Shown one piece after another: positions 1 through 8,032 of a DNA stretch of 24,121 bases; within the stretch, counting starts at the first letter, position 1; each line of letters starts with the position of its first letter. The notes beneath the pieces were generated by a model. That model was not told where the DNA came from. It saw only the letters and a program-made list of their open reading frames with translations, and made no database searches. The DNA comes from Prevotellaceae bacterium UBA1075 (GTDB lineage Bacteria > Bacteroidota > Bacteroidia > Bacteroidales > Bacteroidaceae), in NCBI GenBank assembly GCA_002316015.1, contig DCCS01000009.1, forward strand, positions 13,050 through 37,170. The letters are read 5' to 3'. The position numbers were made by a program, and so were the translations under genes.

Positions 1-87
1 ACAAAGGCAGTAGTACTTCGTGGGGCTTGTGAGTGAACCTGCTTTCCTCAGTTCAAATGCCAAACGGAAGGGCTTTGCCGTCCTCAT
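1..87 (-). CDS. Partial ORF running off the left edge, end of the restriction operon
   Basis: An open reading frame starts with ATG at 87 and stays open to base 1, giving 29 residues that begin MRTAKPFRLAFEL. It is preceded by a strong Shine-Dalgarno run (AGAGGAGG, about 97-104), unusual in Bacteroidota, where most starts lack one. Its ATG overlaps the stop of the 20-codon ORF before it (ATGA). The fragment is basic and is not recognised as any family. Position and strand suggest it is co-transcribed with the LlaJI-type endonuclease gene and might be a further component of that locus or the first gene of an unrelated neighbour. That it is a real gene is inferred from the ribosome binding site and the unbroken frame only. 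Confidence 0.5.
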   Translation of the reverse strand, partial: MRTAKPFRLAFELRKAGSLTSPTKYYCLC

Positions 88-146
88 CGCCCACCTCCTC
101 TCAACTTGTCGGGCCTCTTTGCCTGTTCCACGGGGGTGGTGTTCAT
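84..146 (-). CDS. 20-codon coupling ORF after the LlaJI-type gene
   Basis: A tiny reading frame begins at the ATG that overlaps the TGA stop of the LlaJI-type gene (ATGA) and ends in a TGA that overlaps the ATG of the next frame (again ATGA). The 20-residue product (MNTTPVEQAKR...) has no visible domain. Its most likely role, if translated, is to carry ribosomes from the endonuclease gene into the following frame; the Shine-Dalgarno of that frame lies inside it. It could equally be a chance frame. Confidence 0.3.
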   Translation of the reverse strand: MNTTPVEQAKRPDKLRGGGR

Positions 147-2296
147 ATAAGGCTGTTCATCGCGGAATACTGTGCATCATACCGTGTGCTCGGGGTGTAT
201 CCTTTCTTGGAAGAATGTATCCCGGAAGCATCCATCTCACAGGACTCGTCAATATCAACCACTACATACATCTCTGTCGTGTTGACATTCTTGTATATGC
301 CAACAGGCACCTCTGCCGCAGTTTTGATGTGTTGTACACCCTTCACGCGGAAAAGGTGCTGGCCGGCATCCTTGCGGGTATGGAACAGCACATATCCAAT
401 GGACTGCAGGTTCTCCGCTATTTCCATGCCGTCCCTTGTGTATTTGATGCCGACCGCAAGTTTCCCTGACGGCAGGAACTTTTGCCTCTTTCCCTCGTAG
501 TTCTCCATCATCACCATCAACACACCGTCCTTTTTTGTGCCTGCGACAGGCGAGTATCCCTCGGACATAGGCTTTCGGAGGACTTGGCCTGGCTGCTCGC
601 CGAGCTTGCAATCTGCCACAAAGAAGTATTTTCTCAATTCACTTAGCAGCTGCCCGTTCTCCGCCCTGTTCGCGTCCGTTGTCGTGTCCAATGCTAAAGA
701 ATAGACCTTCTCATCCACAAATGGAGTATAGACCTTGCCCAGCAGTTCCTTGAAATGCGTCTTGATATACTCTTCGCCATCCACATCGGGATGGGCCTTC
801 ATGGCATAGAAGTCGTAGTCCCTTTGCAGCCATTCCTGTATCTCGGTGCGGAAACGCCCACGGACTTTCTGTTTCCATTGTTCCTTTTGGCCAGCATTGT
901 TTCGGGCATAGAGCGACAGGACAAAGAGGAAATTCACGTCATAGTGGAACAGCAACAAGGTGTCACGGTCAAACAGGCGGTTGTTGAATTGAACCTGCTT
1001 GTGATGGTTCTTCTTGCGGTCTGTCCTCCCGATTCCGTCATTAGCGTAATCAAAGCCTTCGTCCATTTTTGCGGACACAAAGAAGTTGGGAATAATGTTG
1101 TATCCTTCCGTCACATCATCACGGAGTCTAATGCCAGACTCTGTTGTTTTGCCACTATTGAAAATGTCAAGGTTCCATTGGATTACATTCCTTGCATAAG
1201 TGTATTGCTTGTAGACGGACTCCGAACCGAGTTCGTGCCCCATCTTGTAATACTTGCTGTCGCCAATGTAATAGGTCTGCTTGTTCTCGCTTTCAATCAG
1301 ACTCCTGGCGGTGAAGAGGTGGTCTACAATCTTTCCGTCCTCCTGCTTCTTCCCCATTCCGTCCGGCAAAGGATTGTCGCCAACCAACTCGTCGATGATA
1401 GCCTCGAAGACAATATGGAAATTCTTGACCAGCAGATACTCTCTCTGCTCTGTCGTGATGAACACTTGCCTTGCCTCGTCGAAGAATGCGTAGCACAATT
1501 GCCATAACCTTAGAGCCTTGTCAGAGAAATATTTGTATTTGATCTGGCGCAAACGTGTCCTGCCGAAGCCTTTCAGATAGGTTTCGAATCTCTTCCCTGT
1601 TATCAGCTGAAACTGGCAACAGGTTTCTTTCGGGAAACCATACGTCTCACCTATGTAATTCAAGATAGAGAAGAAGACGACAAGCAACTCCTCGTCAAAG
1701 TTGATTTGGCGTCTTTTGTTGACGGGTTTCACATAGACAGGCCGCCCGTCTTGCACAATGGCTGTTTGCGTACCAATAGTTCGAATCCAATTGATTTTAT
1801 TCAAGCCGCTGTGCAAATTCTTCACGATGAAAAGGAAGAAACTTCGGTTGTCACGATTGAATTGCAGCAGCGACAGAAGAATGTCAAGGTAAGTGTTGCT
1901 CAACCTGCGCTGGCCATTGCCAACTTGTGCAAATTGCGAATGATATACAATATCGGTATCGTTTCGCTTGTCGTTCTTGTAAACCACAATAGCCCGATAA
2001 ATCCATACGGAAAACTTGTAGATAAAGTTTCTCTCGACAGCATCCAGCGGATTCTTCTCATCTAAATTGGCAATGTCTCCTGGTTGATATTTCCCGAAAA
2101 CAAGTTCTTTGCCCTCCACATCCTTGAGCAATACCTTGGGAAGAATAAACACGCAATCCTTCAGCAGGGTATTGTAGAAATACCCCACGTAATGGACAGA
2201 CACCTTGCCTTCGACATTCTCCAAGGCATCGATGCCATAGAGGATGTCCTTTATGCCTGCCACATCGTATTGATATTCTTCTATCAGAATGCGCAT
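143..2296 (-). CDS. LlaJI-type restriction endonuclease subunit (717 aa)
   Basis: Predicted nuclease subunit of a two-component McrBC-like restriction enzyme; it should cut DNA when driven by the NTPase encoded just upstream. The best family match by eye is the LlaJI restriction endonuclease group. A PD-(D/E)xK-like core is visible in the middle: E299 (VFEAIIDELVG), D325 (KIVDHLF) and the D346-S-K348 strand (YIGDSKYY), similar to the DxK strand of McrC nucleases. The N-terminal half probably contacts the partner or DNA; the C-terminal 300 residues are not assigned. The start ATG lies two bases beyond the stop of the McrB-like gene, so the two are translated together. GC content looks higher than in the methylase genes of the same operon, which hints at a mosaic origin. 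The family call is by recognition without a search; which residues are catalytic is inferred. Confidence 0.75.
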   Translation of the reverse strand: MRILIEEYQYDVAGIKDILYGIDALENVEGKVSVHYVGYFYNTLLKDCVFILPKVLLKDVEGKELVFGKYQPGDIANLDEKNPLDAVERNFIYKFSVWIYRAIVVYKNDKRNDTDIVYHSQFAQVGNGQRRLSNTYLDILLSLLQFNRDNRSFFLFIVKNLHSGLNKINWIRTIGTQTAIVQDGRPVYVKPVNKRRQINFDEELLVVFFSILNYIGETYGFPKETCCQFQLITGKRFETYLKGFGRTRLRQIKYKYFSDKALRLWQLCYAFFDEARQVFITTEQREYLLVKNFHIVFEAIIDELVGDNPLPDGMGKKQEDGKIVDHLFTARSLIESENKQTYYIGDSKYYKMGHELGSESVYKQYTYARNVIQWNLDIFNSGKTTESGIRLRDDVTEGYNIIPNFFVSAKMDEGFDYANDGIGRTDRKKNHHKQVQFNNRLFDRDTLLLFHYDVNFLFVLSLYARNNAGQKEQWKQKVRGRFRTEIQEWLQRDYDFYAMKAHPDVDGEEYIKTHFKELLGKVYTPFVDEKVYSLALDTTTDANRAENGQLLSELRKYFFVADCKLGEQPGQVLRKPMSEGYSPVAGTKKDGVLMVMMENYEGKRQKFLPSGKLAVGIKYTRDGMEIAENLQSIGYVLFHTRKDAGQHLFRVKGVQHIKTAAEVPVGIYKNVNTTEMYVVVDIDESCEMDASGIHSSKKGYTPSTRYDAQYSAMNSLI

Positions 2297-2298
2297 TG

Positions 2299-4341
2299 TT
2301 AGATATTTTCTTCTGTAATGGTTACGCCCAAGTTCGCTTCGTTGACAGCATGAATGAACTCATCGATAGTATCTCTATAAGACGGATTGGCAGGTCTGTG
2401 CATCCAACCGTCCTTATTGACCCAAAGGGAATTGCCATCCGAGCAGTCTATCTTATACGAATAATTGGCATAACGTTCATCCATGGTGGCAAGTTCTTCC
2501 TTGTTTGCGACTATCCAACTGCGCATAGAATATTTTTTGAATGGTTTCCAAACATCAATAACCCCCCGTGCAGTCTTTCCTTGATTTTGTTTGACGTATT
2601 CCTCAATGGCTGTATAAGGTATGGCATTTATTTTCTTTATTTCCTTGCCGTTTACCTTAATAACAGAAGTTTTATCGATGGTATCATCTGTTGATATAAT
2701 ATCCGTAGTGACAATCTCAACACCTAAGTTCTTCAAGAACAAGGCGACTTTCTCTTCAACCACTTGTGAGCCTTTGCCTTCTGATGTATAGAATTTGTCA
2801 AAAGACAACTTGCCTCCATCCTCATCGTTGAAGACGGCATCCCCAAACTCATAGTCCTTGAACACATCATTCCATAGATAAAAGACAACCTTGCCGACAA
2901 ATGTCTTTGCAGATATGACGCCATCCTGTGCCTTGCAGAAGAAGTATCCGAGTTTCTTGTCCTCAGAATTAGTTGTAGAGCCAATCTTCTCGTTTATCTT
3001 TTCAAGGAACTGCCACCAATCATATTTGCTTCCATCAACTTCTATAATCCAATTCTTTTCTGCATTAGATATAGGCATGTAAGTCCAATCCCAACGACGC
3101 TTGAAAGCAGAGTCTATTGGGAATAAACTCTGGTCGCTTGTGTTCATGGTAGCCCATATATAAAGGTTGTTAGGCAAGAGTAGAATATCTCCATTCAACA
3201 CTTGTGATACAACATCTTTGCCTTTATACATAGCATTAATTTTGTCTTTTTGCGCGATAACCAATCCTGCAAATGCCTTCTGGAGCTGCCGCTTCACATC
3301 GGCATCAGCCTTTATGGGGTAATCGGAAAAGCCTTTGTCGTTCCGGTCCAGCAACTGGAACAGGTCACCAAATATCTGGGCGCAGTTGCCTCTGTTGATT
3401 TCCTCGATTACCAGATATTGTTTTTGAGGCTCGTCCCCATTCGCGTCCGCATACTTCTTCCATGCACCAACGTAGGCTTGCAGGAAAGACTGTGCCACGA
3501 ACTCATACACGATGCGGTCCTCTTTTACGACTTTCCCGTCTTCCACCACTTTGTGCCCGGAAAGGTCACGCAGTTCAACTTCTTTGGTCGTTGGCTTATA
3601 GGCACCCACAAATGTAGAATAATCCGTATCGGGATGGAATGTAGTACGAATTACGTCTGCCTCCCTTGTACACTCTTTTATTGTATGTGACTTTCCTGTA
3701 CCAGGTGCGCCATAGAAGATTTGCTGGAAAGACAAGGAAGGTTTAGCCATCACTTCCTTTTCTTCCAATCCATCTTCCTTTCCATCGTTATATGGGGTAT
3801 TTACATTTGTAATCTCAATGTCAAAAATGCCATCATCAGCTTTTTTGATATGTAATTCAGAATAGCCACCTGCAAAATAATTGCGAATGGTAAATTTTCC
3901 TTTACACTCGTTTCCTTTACTGTCTGTATAAGTAACATCCTTTAGTAAACCGTTGAAGTAGAAACGAGTATCTATCTTTCCATTTTTTTGAGGCACATCC
4001 TTACGAGCATTCCACTCTTGGGTAATAGTCTCTACCGATTTCCCATCTTCAACAAACAAAGCATCAAGTAAAGCCAGTTGATTGAAGACAAACTCCTTGG
4101 TATATGGAATCACGCAATGCACAGAGGATTGGTCGAATTTTCTTGGCAAAATAGAGGCAATAAACAGTATCGCCTTTGCAAGATTTTCCTTGTAGTATCT
4201 TACAGTAATATGTTCGCCTTCACCCTCAAAAAGTTGGTAATGCTCATTGTCCAAGAACAAATCTGTATTTTTTGCATCACCTGCACCCAAAGGACGATAA
4301 CTTGCATTTGTATCATTGATATGTTTTACTATTTCTTCCAT
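2299..4341 (-). CDS. McrB-like AAA+ NTPase restriction subunit (680 aa)
   Basis: Motor and specificity subunit of a McrBC/LlaJI-type restriction enzyme. Residues 1-195 form a variable N-terminal region that in this family usually recognises DNA. The AAA+ module follows: Walker A GAPGTGKS (211-218), Walker B YLVIEEINRGN (309-319), the MNTSDQS motif (399-405) matching the McrB-type MNT(A/S)D signature linked to GTP specificity, and an arginine-rich FKRRWDW segment (413-419) where sensor and finger residues sit. The C-terminal 250 residues are unassigned. In lactococcal LlaJI the equivalent protein hydrolyses nucleotide and works with a separate nuclease subunit, encoded here immediately downstream. 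The gene starts 17 bases after the second methylase. All core motifs are intact, so the protein is probably active. GTP rather than ATP use is inferred. Confidence 0.85.
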   Translation of the reverse strand: MEEIVKHINDTNASYRPLGAGDAKNTDLFLDNEHYQLFEGEGEHITVRYYKENLAKAILFIASILPRKFDQSSVHCVIPYTKEFVFNQLALLDALFVEDGKSVETITQEWNARKDVPQKNGKIDTRFYFNGLLKDVTYTDSKGNECKGKFTIRNYFAGGYSELHIKKADDGIFDIEITNVNTPYNDGKEDGLEEKEVMAKPSLSFQQIFYGAPGTGKSHTIKECTREADVIRTTFHPDTDYSTFVGAYKPTTKEVELRDLSGHKVVEDGKVVKEDRIVYEFVAQSFLQAYVGAWKKYADANGDEPQKQYLVIEEINRGNCAQIFGDLFQLLDRNDKGFSDYPIKADADVKRQLQKAFAGLVIAQKDKINAMYKGKDVVSQVLNGDILLLPNNLYIWATMNTSDQSLFPIDSAFKRRWDWTYMPISNAEKNWIIEVDGSKYDWWQFLEKINEKIGSTTNSEDKKLGYFFCKAQDGVISAKTFVGKVVFYLWNDVFKDYEFGDAVFNDEDGGKLSFDKFYTSEGKGSQVVEEKVALFLKNLGVEIVTTDIISTDDTIDKTSVIKVNGKEIKKINAIPYTAIEEYVKQNQGKTARGVIDVWKPFKKYSMRSWIVANKEELATMDERYANYSYKIDCSDGNSLWVNKDGWMHRPANPSYRDTIDEFIHAVNEANLGVTITEENI

Positions 4342-4358
4342 ACTTATGAATATTAACT

Positions 4359-5438
4359 TTACTCGTGAATAATATTGTTTGTTATAAGATAATACAAAAC
4401 AGCATAAATAGTATTTACACTGACAGCATTACCTGCCTGCTTGTATAGTGAACCATCTGCAACTCCTGCATTTCTGCCATTGATGGCAAAGTTTGCAGGA
4501 AAACCTTGTAACATAAAGGCTTCCTCTGGTGTTAGTTTGCGGATTGGCAACAATGCCAATTGTTCCTTTGTCATAGTTTTAACAGGATTGACAACACCAT
4601 GTGATTCGATAAAGTCTTGGCTATAATAGTTGTCTTGACAAGCACGATGCATCTTGTGCATCGTAGCTGTCAAAGGACGAGCTATACTCATGTTTATGTC
4701 AGACTTCGACTTAAATTTAGCAGAGCCATCTGCCAACAGGGTAGGCTTGATTCTCTCTGACAGAAAGTATTTCTTATCCACCTCCAAACTCAATATTTCA
4801 TTGACGCTTTGATAATGGTATGTCCCTAATCCTTGATACACTTTTTCAAATGTTGCAGCAATATTATCACAAGTAAACTGCTTTTCAAAATTTGCAGGTA
4901 CTGGTTCTGTTGTTGCAAAAATCAAAAGTCTGTTACGAGTTTGTGGTAAATGGAATTTTGCCGTGTTAAAGATGTCTGTAAACACTTTATATCCAAAAGC
5001 TTCCAATTCTTGCTTTATACGAGCAAAGGTTCTTCCTTTGTCATGCGACTTGAGATTCTTCACGTTTTCAAGAAGAACATATCGTGGCTTCTTTGCAGCA
5101 AGAATATCAATAATATGAAAAAACATTTGCCCACGATCTTCGTTGAAGCCTGCTTGTTTTCCCATCATGCTAAAAGTTTGGCAAGGGAAACCACCAGTAA
5201 TCAAGTCAAATTTTGGCAGATTCTTTATATTTTCTTTATTGCTGGTAAACTCGACAATATCTCCCATCGCCAACTCATCATCAGCTTCTAGGTGATAATT
5301 GGCACAATAAGTTTTCACAGCCTTAGCATCTATCTCAGAATAGCCAACGCAGCGAAAATTCATAATATGGTCTTGTGTGAGCAAATCCATCGCTCTTCTA
5401 AAACCACCAATACCAGCAAATAATTCTAAATGTTTCAT
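4359..5438 (-). CDS. DNA cytosine-C5 methyltransferase 2 (359 aa)
   Basis: Transfers a methyl group from S-adenosylmethionine to carbon 5 of a cytosine in a specific DNA site, protecting host DNA from the co-encoded endonuclease. Conserved motifs appear in order: motif I LELFAGIGGFRRA (4-16), motif IV GGFPCQTFS with nucleophile C86, motif VI LLENVKNL (122-129), motif VIII QTRNR (166-170) and motif X GNAVSVNTIYAVLYYL at the C terminus. The length is normal for the family. Its start overlaps the stop of the first methylase (ATGA), so the pair is translationally coupled. The two methylases are clearly different in sequence, as expected where an asymmetric site needs one enzyme per strand (as for LlaJI, GACGC). 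The actual target cannot be read from the sequence. Confidence 0.93.
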   Translation of the reverse strand: MKHLELFAGIGGFRRAMDLLTQDHIMNFRCVGYSEIDAKAVKTYCANYHLEADDELAMGDIVEFTSNKENIKNLPKFDLITGGFPCQTFSMMGKQAGFNEDRGQMFFHIIDILAAKKPRYVLLENVKNLKSHDKGRTFARIKQELEAFGYKVFTDIFNTAKFHLPQTRNRLLIFATTEPVPANFEKQFTCDNIAATFEKVYQGLGTYHYQSVNEILSLEVDKKYFLSERIKPTLLADGSAKFKSKSDINMSIARPLTATMHKMHRACQDNYYSQDFIESHGVVNPVKTMTKEQLALLPIRKLTPEEAFMLQGFPANFAINGRNAGVADGSLYKQAGNAVSVNTIYAVLYYLITNNIIHE

Positions 5439-6565
5439 TTTATAAATTTCATGATGCCATCACCTATAGCTTTGGCAAGTTTTACAGGAACGGCATTTCC
5501 AACTTGTGCATACCACATGTTTTGGGAGCCCGTTATTACATAATCATCAGGAAATGTCTGAATACGTGCTGCTTCACGAGGACTTAATCCCCTTGCATCC
5601 CAAGGATGGATATACATATTACAATCAAACTTCATGTGCGAAGTTATGGTCTTGCAAATTTGTGTTTCATCCAACTTAAAATATTTGTCCTTGAAGATGT
5701 TGTTTCTCCTTTTGTATGGCATGATGTCAGCGATAGACTCATGCAGGGAGTTTGCGCCTTGTGGCAATCTTCGATATATTTCTATGTCTCGTTCGTTGTT
5801 GTAACGATTCTTATGATTATAGAGTTTGGTTATTTCTCTATTGCCATTGATAAACTTATAGAAGTCATTCTTAATATACGAGAAATCACACTCCGTAAAG
5901 CCAGACTCCGCACATTCCACACCCTTTGAACCTTTTTCTTTCTTGGAAAGTAAGTGTGGAAGTCCTTCAAGAGCATCTTTCAATACAAAAGGCTTACGCT
6001 TATGCTTGAAAATTTCTTCAAAAATCGACTTCGGGTCTGTTCCTACCCTGTTGCCTATCATTATGAAGCGTTCTCTATTTTGTGGTACGCCATAATCTTG
6101 TGCCTTCAAAAGAGCATAATCATATTGGTACTCGTCGCCAAGATATTCCTCAAAATTCTGTTTTATTTCTTCTATTTTGTTCATCATCCCTTTTACGTTC
6201 TCCATGATGAAGAACTTAGGACGGATGTTTTTCAAGAATATCAAGTATTGCTTGTATAACGCATTGCGTGGGTCATCCAAGATGCGCTGTCGATTAGCCA
6301 TAGAGAACCCTTGACAAGGTGGCCCACCACATACCAAGGTTATATCGGATAGCATATCCTTATATTCCTCAAGATGCAAATTAAGTTCTGTAATATCTCC
6401 CACGAAATAGTGGTCATCACTCAAATCGTGGTTGAATTTATAAGTATTGCAAAACTGCTCCATGATTTCGTTTACGAACCATGGAGTAAACCCAGCCTGT
6501 TGCAAGCCCAAACTCAGACCGCCACATCCCGCGAACAAATCAACGAATTTATATTGTTTATTCAT
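5435..6565 (-). CDS. DNA cytosine-C5 methyltransferase 1 (376 aa)
   Basis: Site-specific 5-methylcytosine DNA methylase of the modification half of the system. Motif I KFVDLFAGCGGLSLG (6-20), motif IV GGPPCQGFS with nucleophile C84, motif VI MENVKGM (121-127), motif VIII QNRERF (162-167), and motif X GNAVPVKLAKAIG near the end are all present. The segment between motifs VIII and IX should be the target-recognition region; it shares little with that of the second methylase. The start chosen is ATG at 6565 (MNKQYKF), which puts motif I at the usual distance from the N terminus; an ATG at 6574 and a TTG at 6580 are in-frame alternatives. The reading frame overlaps the end of the mrr gene by 8 bases. 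Confidence 0.93.
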   Translation of the reverse strand: MNKQYKFVDLFAGCGGLSLGLQQAGFTPWFVNEIMEQFCNTYKFNHDLSDDHYFVGDITELNLHLEEYKDMLSDITLVCGGPPCQGFSMANRQRILDDPRNALYKQYLIFLKNIRPKFFIMENVKGMMNKIEEIKQNFEEYLGDEYQYDYALLKAQDYGVPQNRERFIMIGNRVGTDPKSIFEEIFKHKRKPFVLKDALEGLPHLLSKKEKGSKGVECAESGFTECDFSYIKNDFYKFINGNREITKLYNHKNRYNNERDIEIYRRLPQGANSLHESIADIMPYKRRNNIFKDKYFKLDETQICKTITSHMKFDCNMYIHPWDARGLSPREAARIQTFPDDYVITGSQNMWYAQVGNAVPVKLAKAIGDGIMKFIK

Positions 6566-7499
6566 TATTGTCATCTTCAAAATAATCAGAGTCGATACGT
6601 TTTACCTCATATACACGCTTTAAACTAACTCCAACATTGTATTCAATCATATATCTCGCAAGTTCTTGTCCGTCTATCAAAACAATTTTCTTGCTTGCTT
6701 TTTCCTCAGCATACTTTCTGGCTTCAAAACTGTATGTACTTGTGGTAATAAATACGCCTTTACTTGCTTTCTGCTCATCAAGTGCCCCCACAAACTGTTG
6801 GATTTGTGGTTTGCTGATGGTATTTGTTGTATTGTACCTCTTGGCTTGTATGTAGATTTTATCCAATCCAAGTTTGTCTTCTTTAATAATGCCATCTATT
6901 CCGTCATCATGGGAATACTTTGTTACCATTCCTGCATCAGACAGAGAGCCACCGTAACCCATTTTTAGCAGCAAATCCAAAACCAGATGCTCAAAGAATT
7001 GTGCTGATTGTTCCAACGCCTTTTGTAATAAGTCTGCAGCCAAATCCTTGACAATGCTTTGGTAAGCATTTTCTAATTGTTCTGTTGGTGTTTGACTATG
7101 TTTTGATTCTTCCAATTCCTCTATAACTTTGGCTGTTGTTTTTTTGATGGCTCCTGTTGAACTTGTTGCATATCCTGCAAATTCTGGGTATTCCATCAAA
7201 TCTGTTTGCCTCAAATCGGTATGGCTTTGCAAGTACACAATTCCTCGTTTTGTTATTTTGTAGATACCTCTTTGAGGAATTTCTATAAACAAGGCACGAC
7301 GAAGCCATTGGCGAGACCATCCAAGTCTGTCGTCAAGTTGATTGGTTGAACCACTTTTTGTTCTCAACCTACAATCTTCCTCTGAAAGATGAAAATGTTC
7401 TATAATGGACTCTTTCATATCCTTGATGCTAACATTATCCATATCCTTTAAGCGATAAAGAAATGGATAAAGAAAATCCTCAACTTTTGGTATTGCCAT
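6558..7499 (-). CDS. mrr: Mrr-family restriction endonuclease (313 aa)
   Basis: Predicted modification-dependent or accessory endonuclease. Residues 1-95 fit the winged-helix Mrr N-terminal domain (WSRQWLRRAL then GIYKITKRGI). Residues 160-290 form the Mrr-type nuclease: E170 on the first helix, HDDGIDGII with D202, the IQAKRY strand (Q218-x-K220) and a GVFITTSTYS segment (249-258). This is a complete D...QxK active site, and the length is close to the roughly 300 residues of E. coli Mrr. The start is ATG at 7499 (MAIPKVEDFL), where family similarity begins; the longer frame to 7547 would begin inside the regulator gene without a family match. It overlaps the 3' end of the regulator by 20 bases. 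E. coli Mrr attacks DNA carrying foreign methylation, so finding it in one operon with two 5mC methylases is notable. Confidence 0.9.
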   Translation of the reverse strand: MAIPKVEDFLYPFLYRLKDMDNVSIKDMKESIIEHFHLSEEDCRLRTKSGSTNQLDDRLGWSRQWLRRALFIEIPQRGIYKITKRGIVYLQSHTDLRQTDLMEYPEFAGYATSSTGAIKKTTAKVIEELEESKHSQTPTEQLENAYQSIVKDLAADLLQKALEQSAQFFEHLVLDLLLKMGYGGSLSDAGMVTKYSHDDGIDGIIKEDKLGLDKIYIQAKRYNTTNTISKPQIQQFVGALDEQKASKGVFITTSTYSFEARKYAEEKASKKIVLIDGQELARYMIEYNVGVSLKRVYEVKRIDSDYFEDDNNE

Positions 7500-7728
7500 A
7501 TTCGTAGTTGTTTGTTTGTTCAATAACGTTTGTCCTAAGAAGTTCAATAACTTCTACATTAAGAAGCTTGGCAGTCTTCATTAAACTTTCAAAATCGGGT
7601 TGGCTTGAATTGGCACACCATTTGGATATGGTTGTCTTGTCTTTTCCCATTTGTTCAGCTAACCATTTGTTTGTCCGCTTCTTCTCTGCCAGCACGACTT
7701 TCAGCCTGTTCAGTTCACGATTAGCCAT
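7480..7728 (-). CDS. XRE-family regulator, first gene of restriction operon (82 aa)
   Basis: Small Cro/C1-type DNA-binding protein and likely transcriptional controller of the restriction-modification operon, comparable in position and size to controller (C) proteins. The helix-turn-helix covers about residues 17-42 (NKWLAEQMGKDKTTISKWC), followed by helices ending in VEVIELLRT. The start is ATG at 7728 (MANREL); an upstream in-frame ATG at 7752 would add eight hydrophobic residues and lies within the predicted promoter, so it is less likely. No ribosome binding site is evident, which is normal for the phylum. The 12-base palindrome at 7783-7794 upstream is a candidate operator. Autoregulation is inferred from family and location, not shown. 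Confidence 0.85.
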   Translation of the reverse strand: MANRELNRLKVVLAEKKRTNKWLAEQMGKDKTTISKWCANSSQPDFESLMKTAKLLNVEVIELLRTNVIEQTNNYEYGNTKS

Positions 7729-7749
7729 ATATAAGAATATTACGATGCA

Positions 7750-7757
7750 CAAAGATA
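7750..7757 (-). promoter_or_regulatory. -7 box of restriction operon promoter
   Basis: On the minus strand this reads TATCTTTG, a full match to the Bacteroidota -7 element TAnnTTTG. Transcription would begin near 7744, leaving a leader of only about 15 bases before the regulator ATG at 7728. No TTTG is found at the usual 19-21 base distance upstream, so the promoter is half-consensus and may need help or be kept weak. Confidence 0.5.
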
Positions 7758-7782
7758 ATCATTATATTCCGGGTCTCGTTGG

Positions 7783-7794
7783 TTTGCATGCAAA
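7783..7794. promoter_or_regulatory. 12-bp palindrome, candidate operator of the XRE regulator
   Basis: TTTGCATGCAAA is a perfect palindrome centred about 31 bases upstream of the -7 box of the restriction operon, in the position where the -33 region should lie. Homodimeric XRE controllers of restriction operons usually bind such dyads. The role is inferred from location only. Confidence 0.35.
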
Positions 7795-7937
7795 AGTTAA
7801 GGCTTCCTGACAAACAAATGAACATATTTCACGCGCCCCAACGGGTCCTGCAGCGTATTTTGCCCATAGCCGCGAGAAGAGTTCTTTTGTGTGCCGGAAA
7901 GACACTTTACCGGGTATCCTGTGGCAGGTAAAAGCAA

Positions 7938-7970
7938 AGGAGCACAACCGCTCCCTGCGGTTGTGCTCCT
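7938..7970 (-). terminator. Rho-independent terminator after rplT
   Basis: A 14-bp perfect inverted repeat (arms 7938-7951 and 7957-7970, loop of 5 bases, core GGAGCACAACCGC) lies 63 bases beyond the rplT stop. On the minus strand it is followed by TTTGCTTTT. It should end the thrS-infC-rpmI-rplT transcripts and isolate the ribosomal operon from the restriction operon downstream. A second, weaker repeat (TTTACC/GGTAAA, 7906-7932) follows at once. Confidence 0.85.
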
Positions 7971-8032
7971 CTTGTCTTCCGATAAAGGGGCCTGGAGGAT
8001 TTCCCCGCCCCTCACTTGTTTTCCCTTTATGT

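Noticed and set aside
755..1507. 250-codon plus-strand frame
   Set aside because: Lies wholly antisense to the LlaJI-type gene, no domain motifs and no ribosome binding site.
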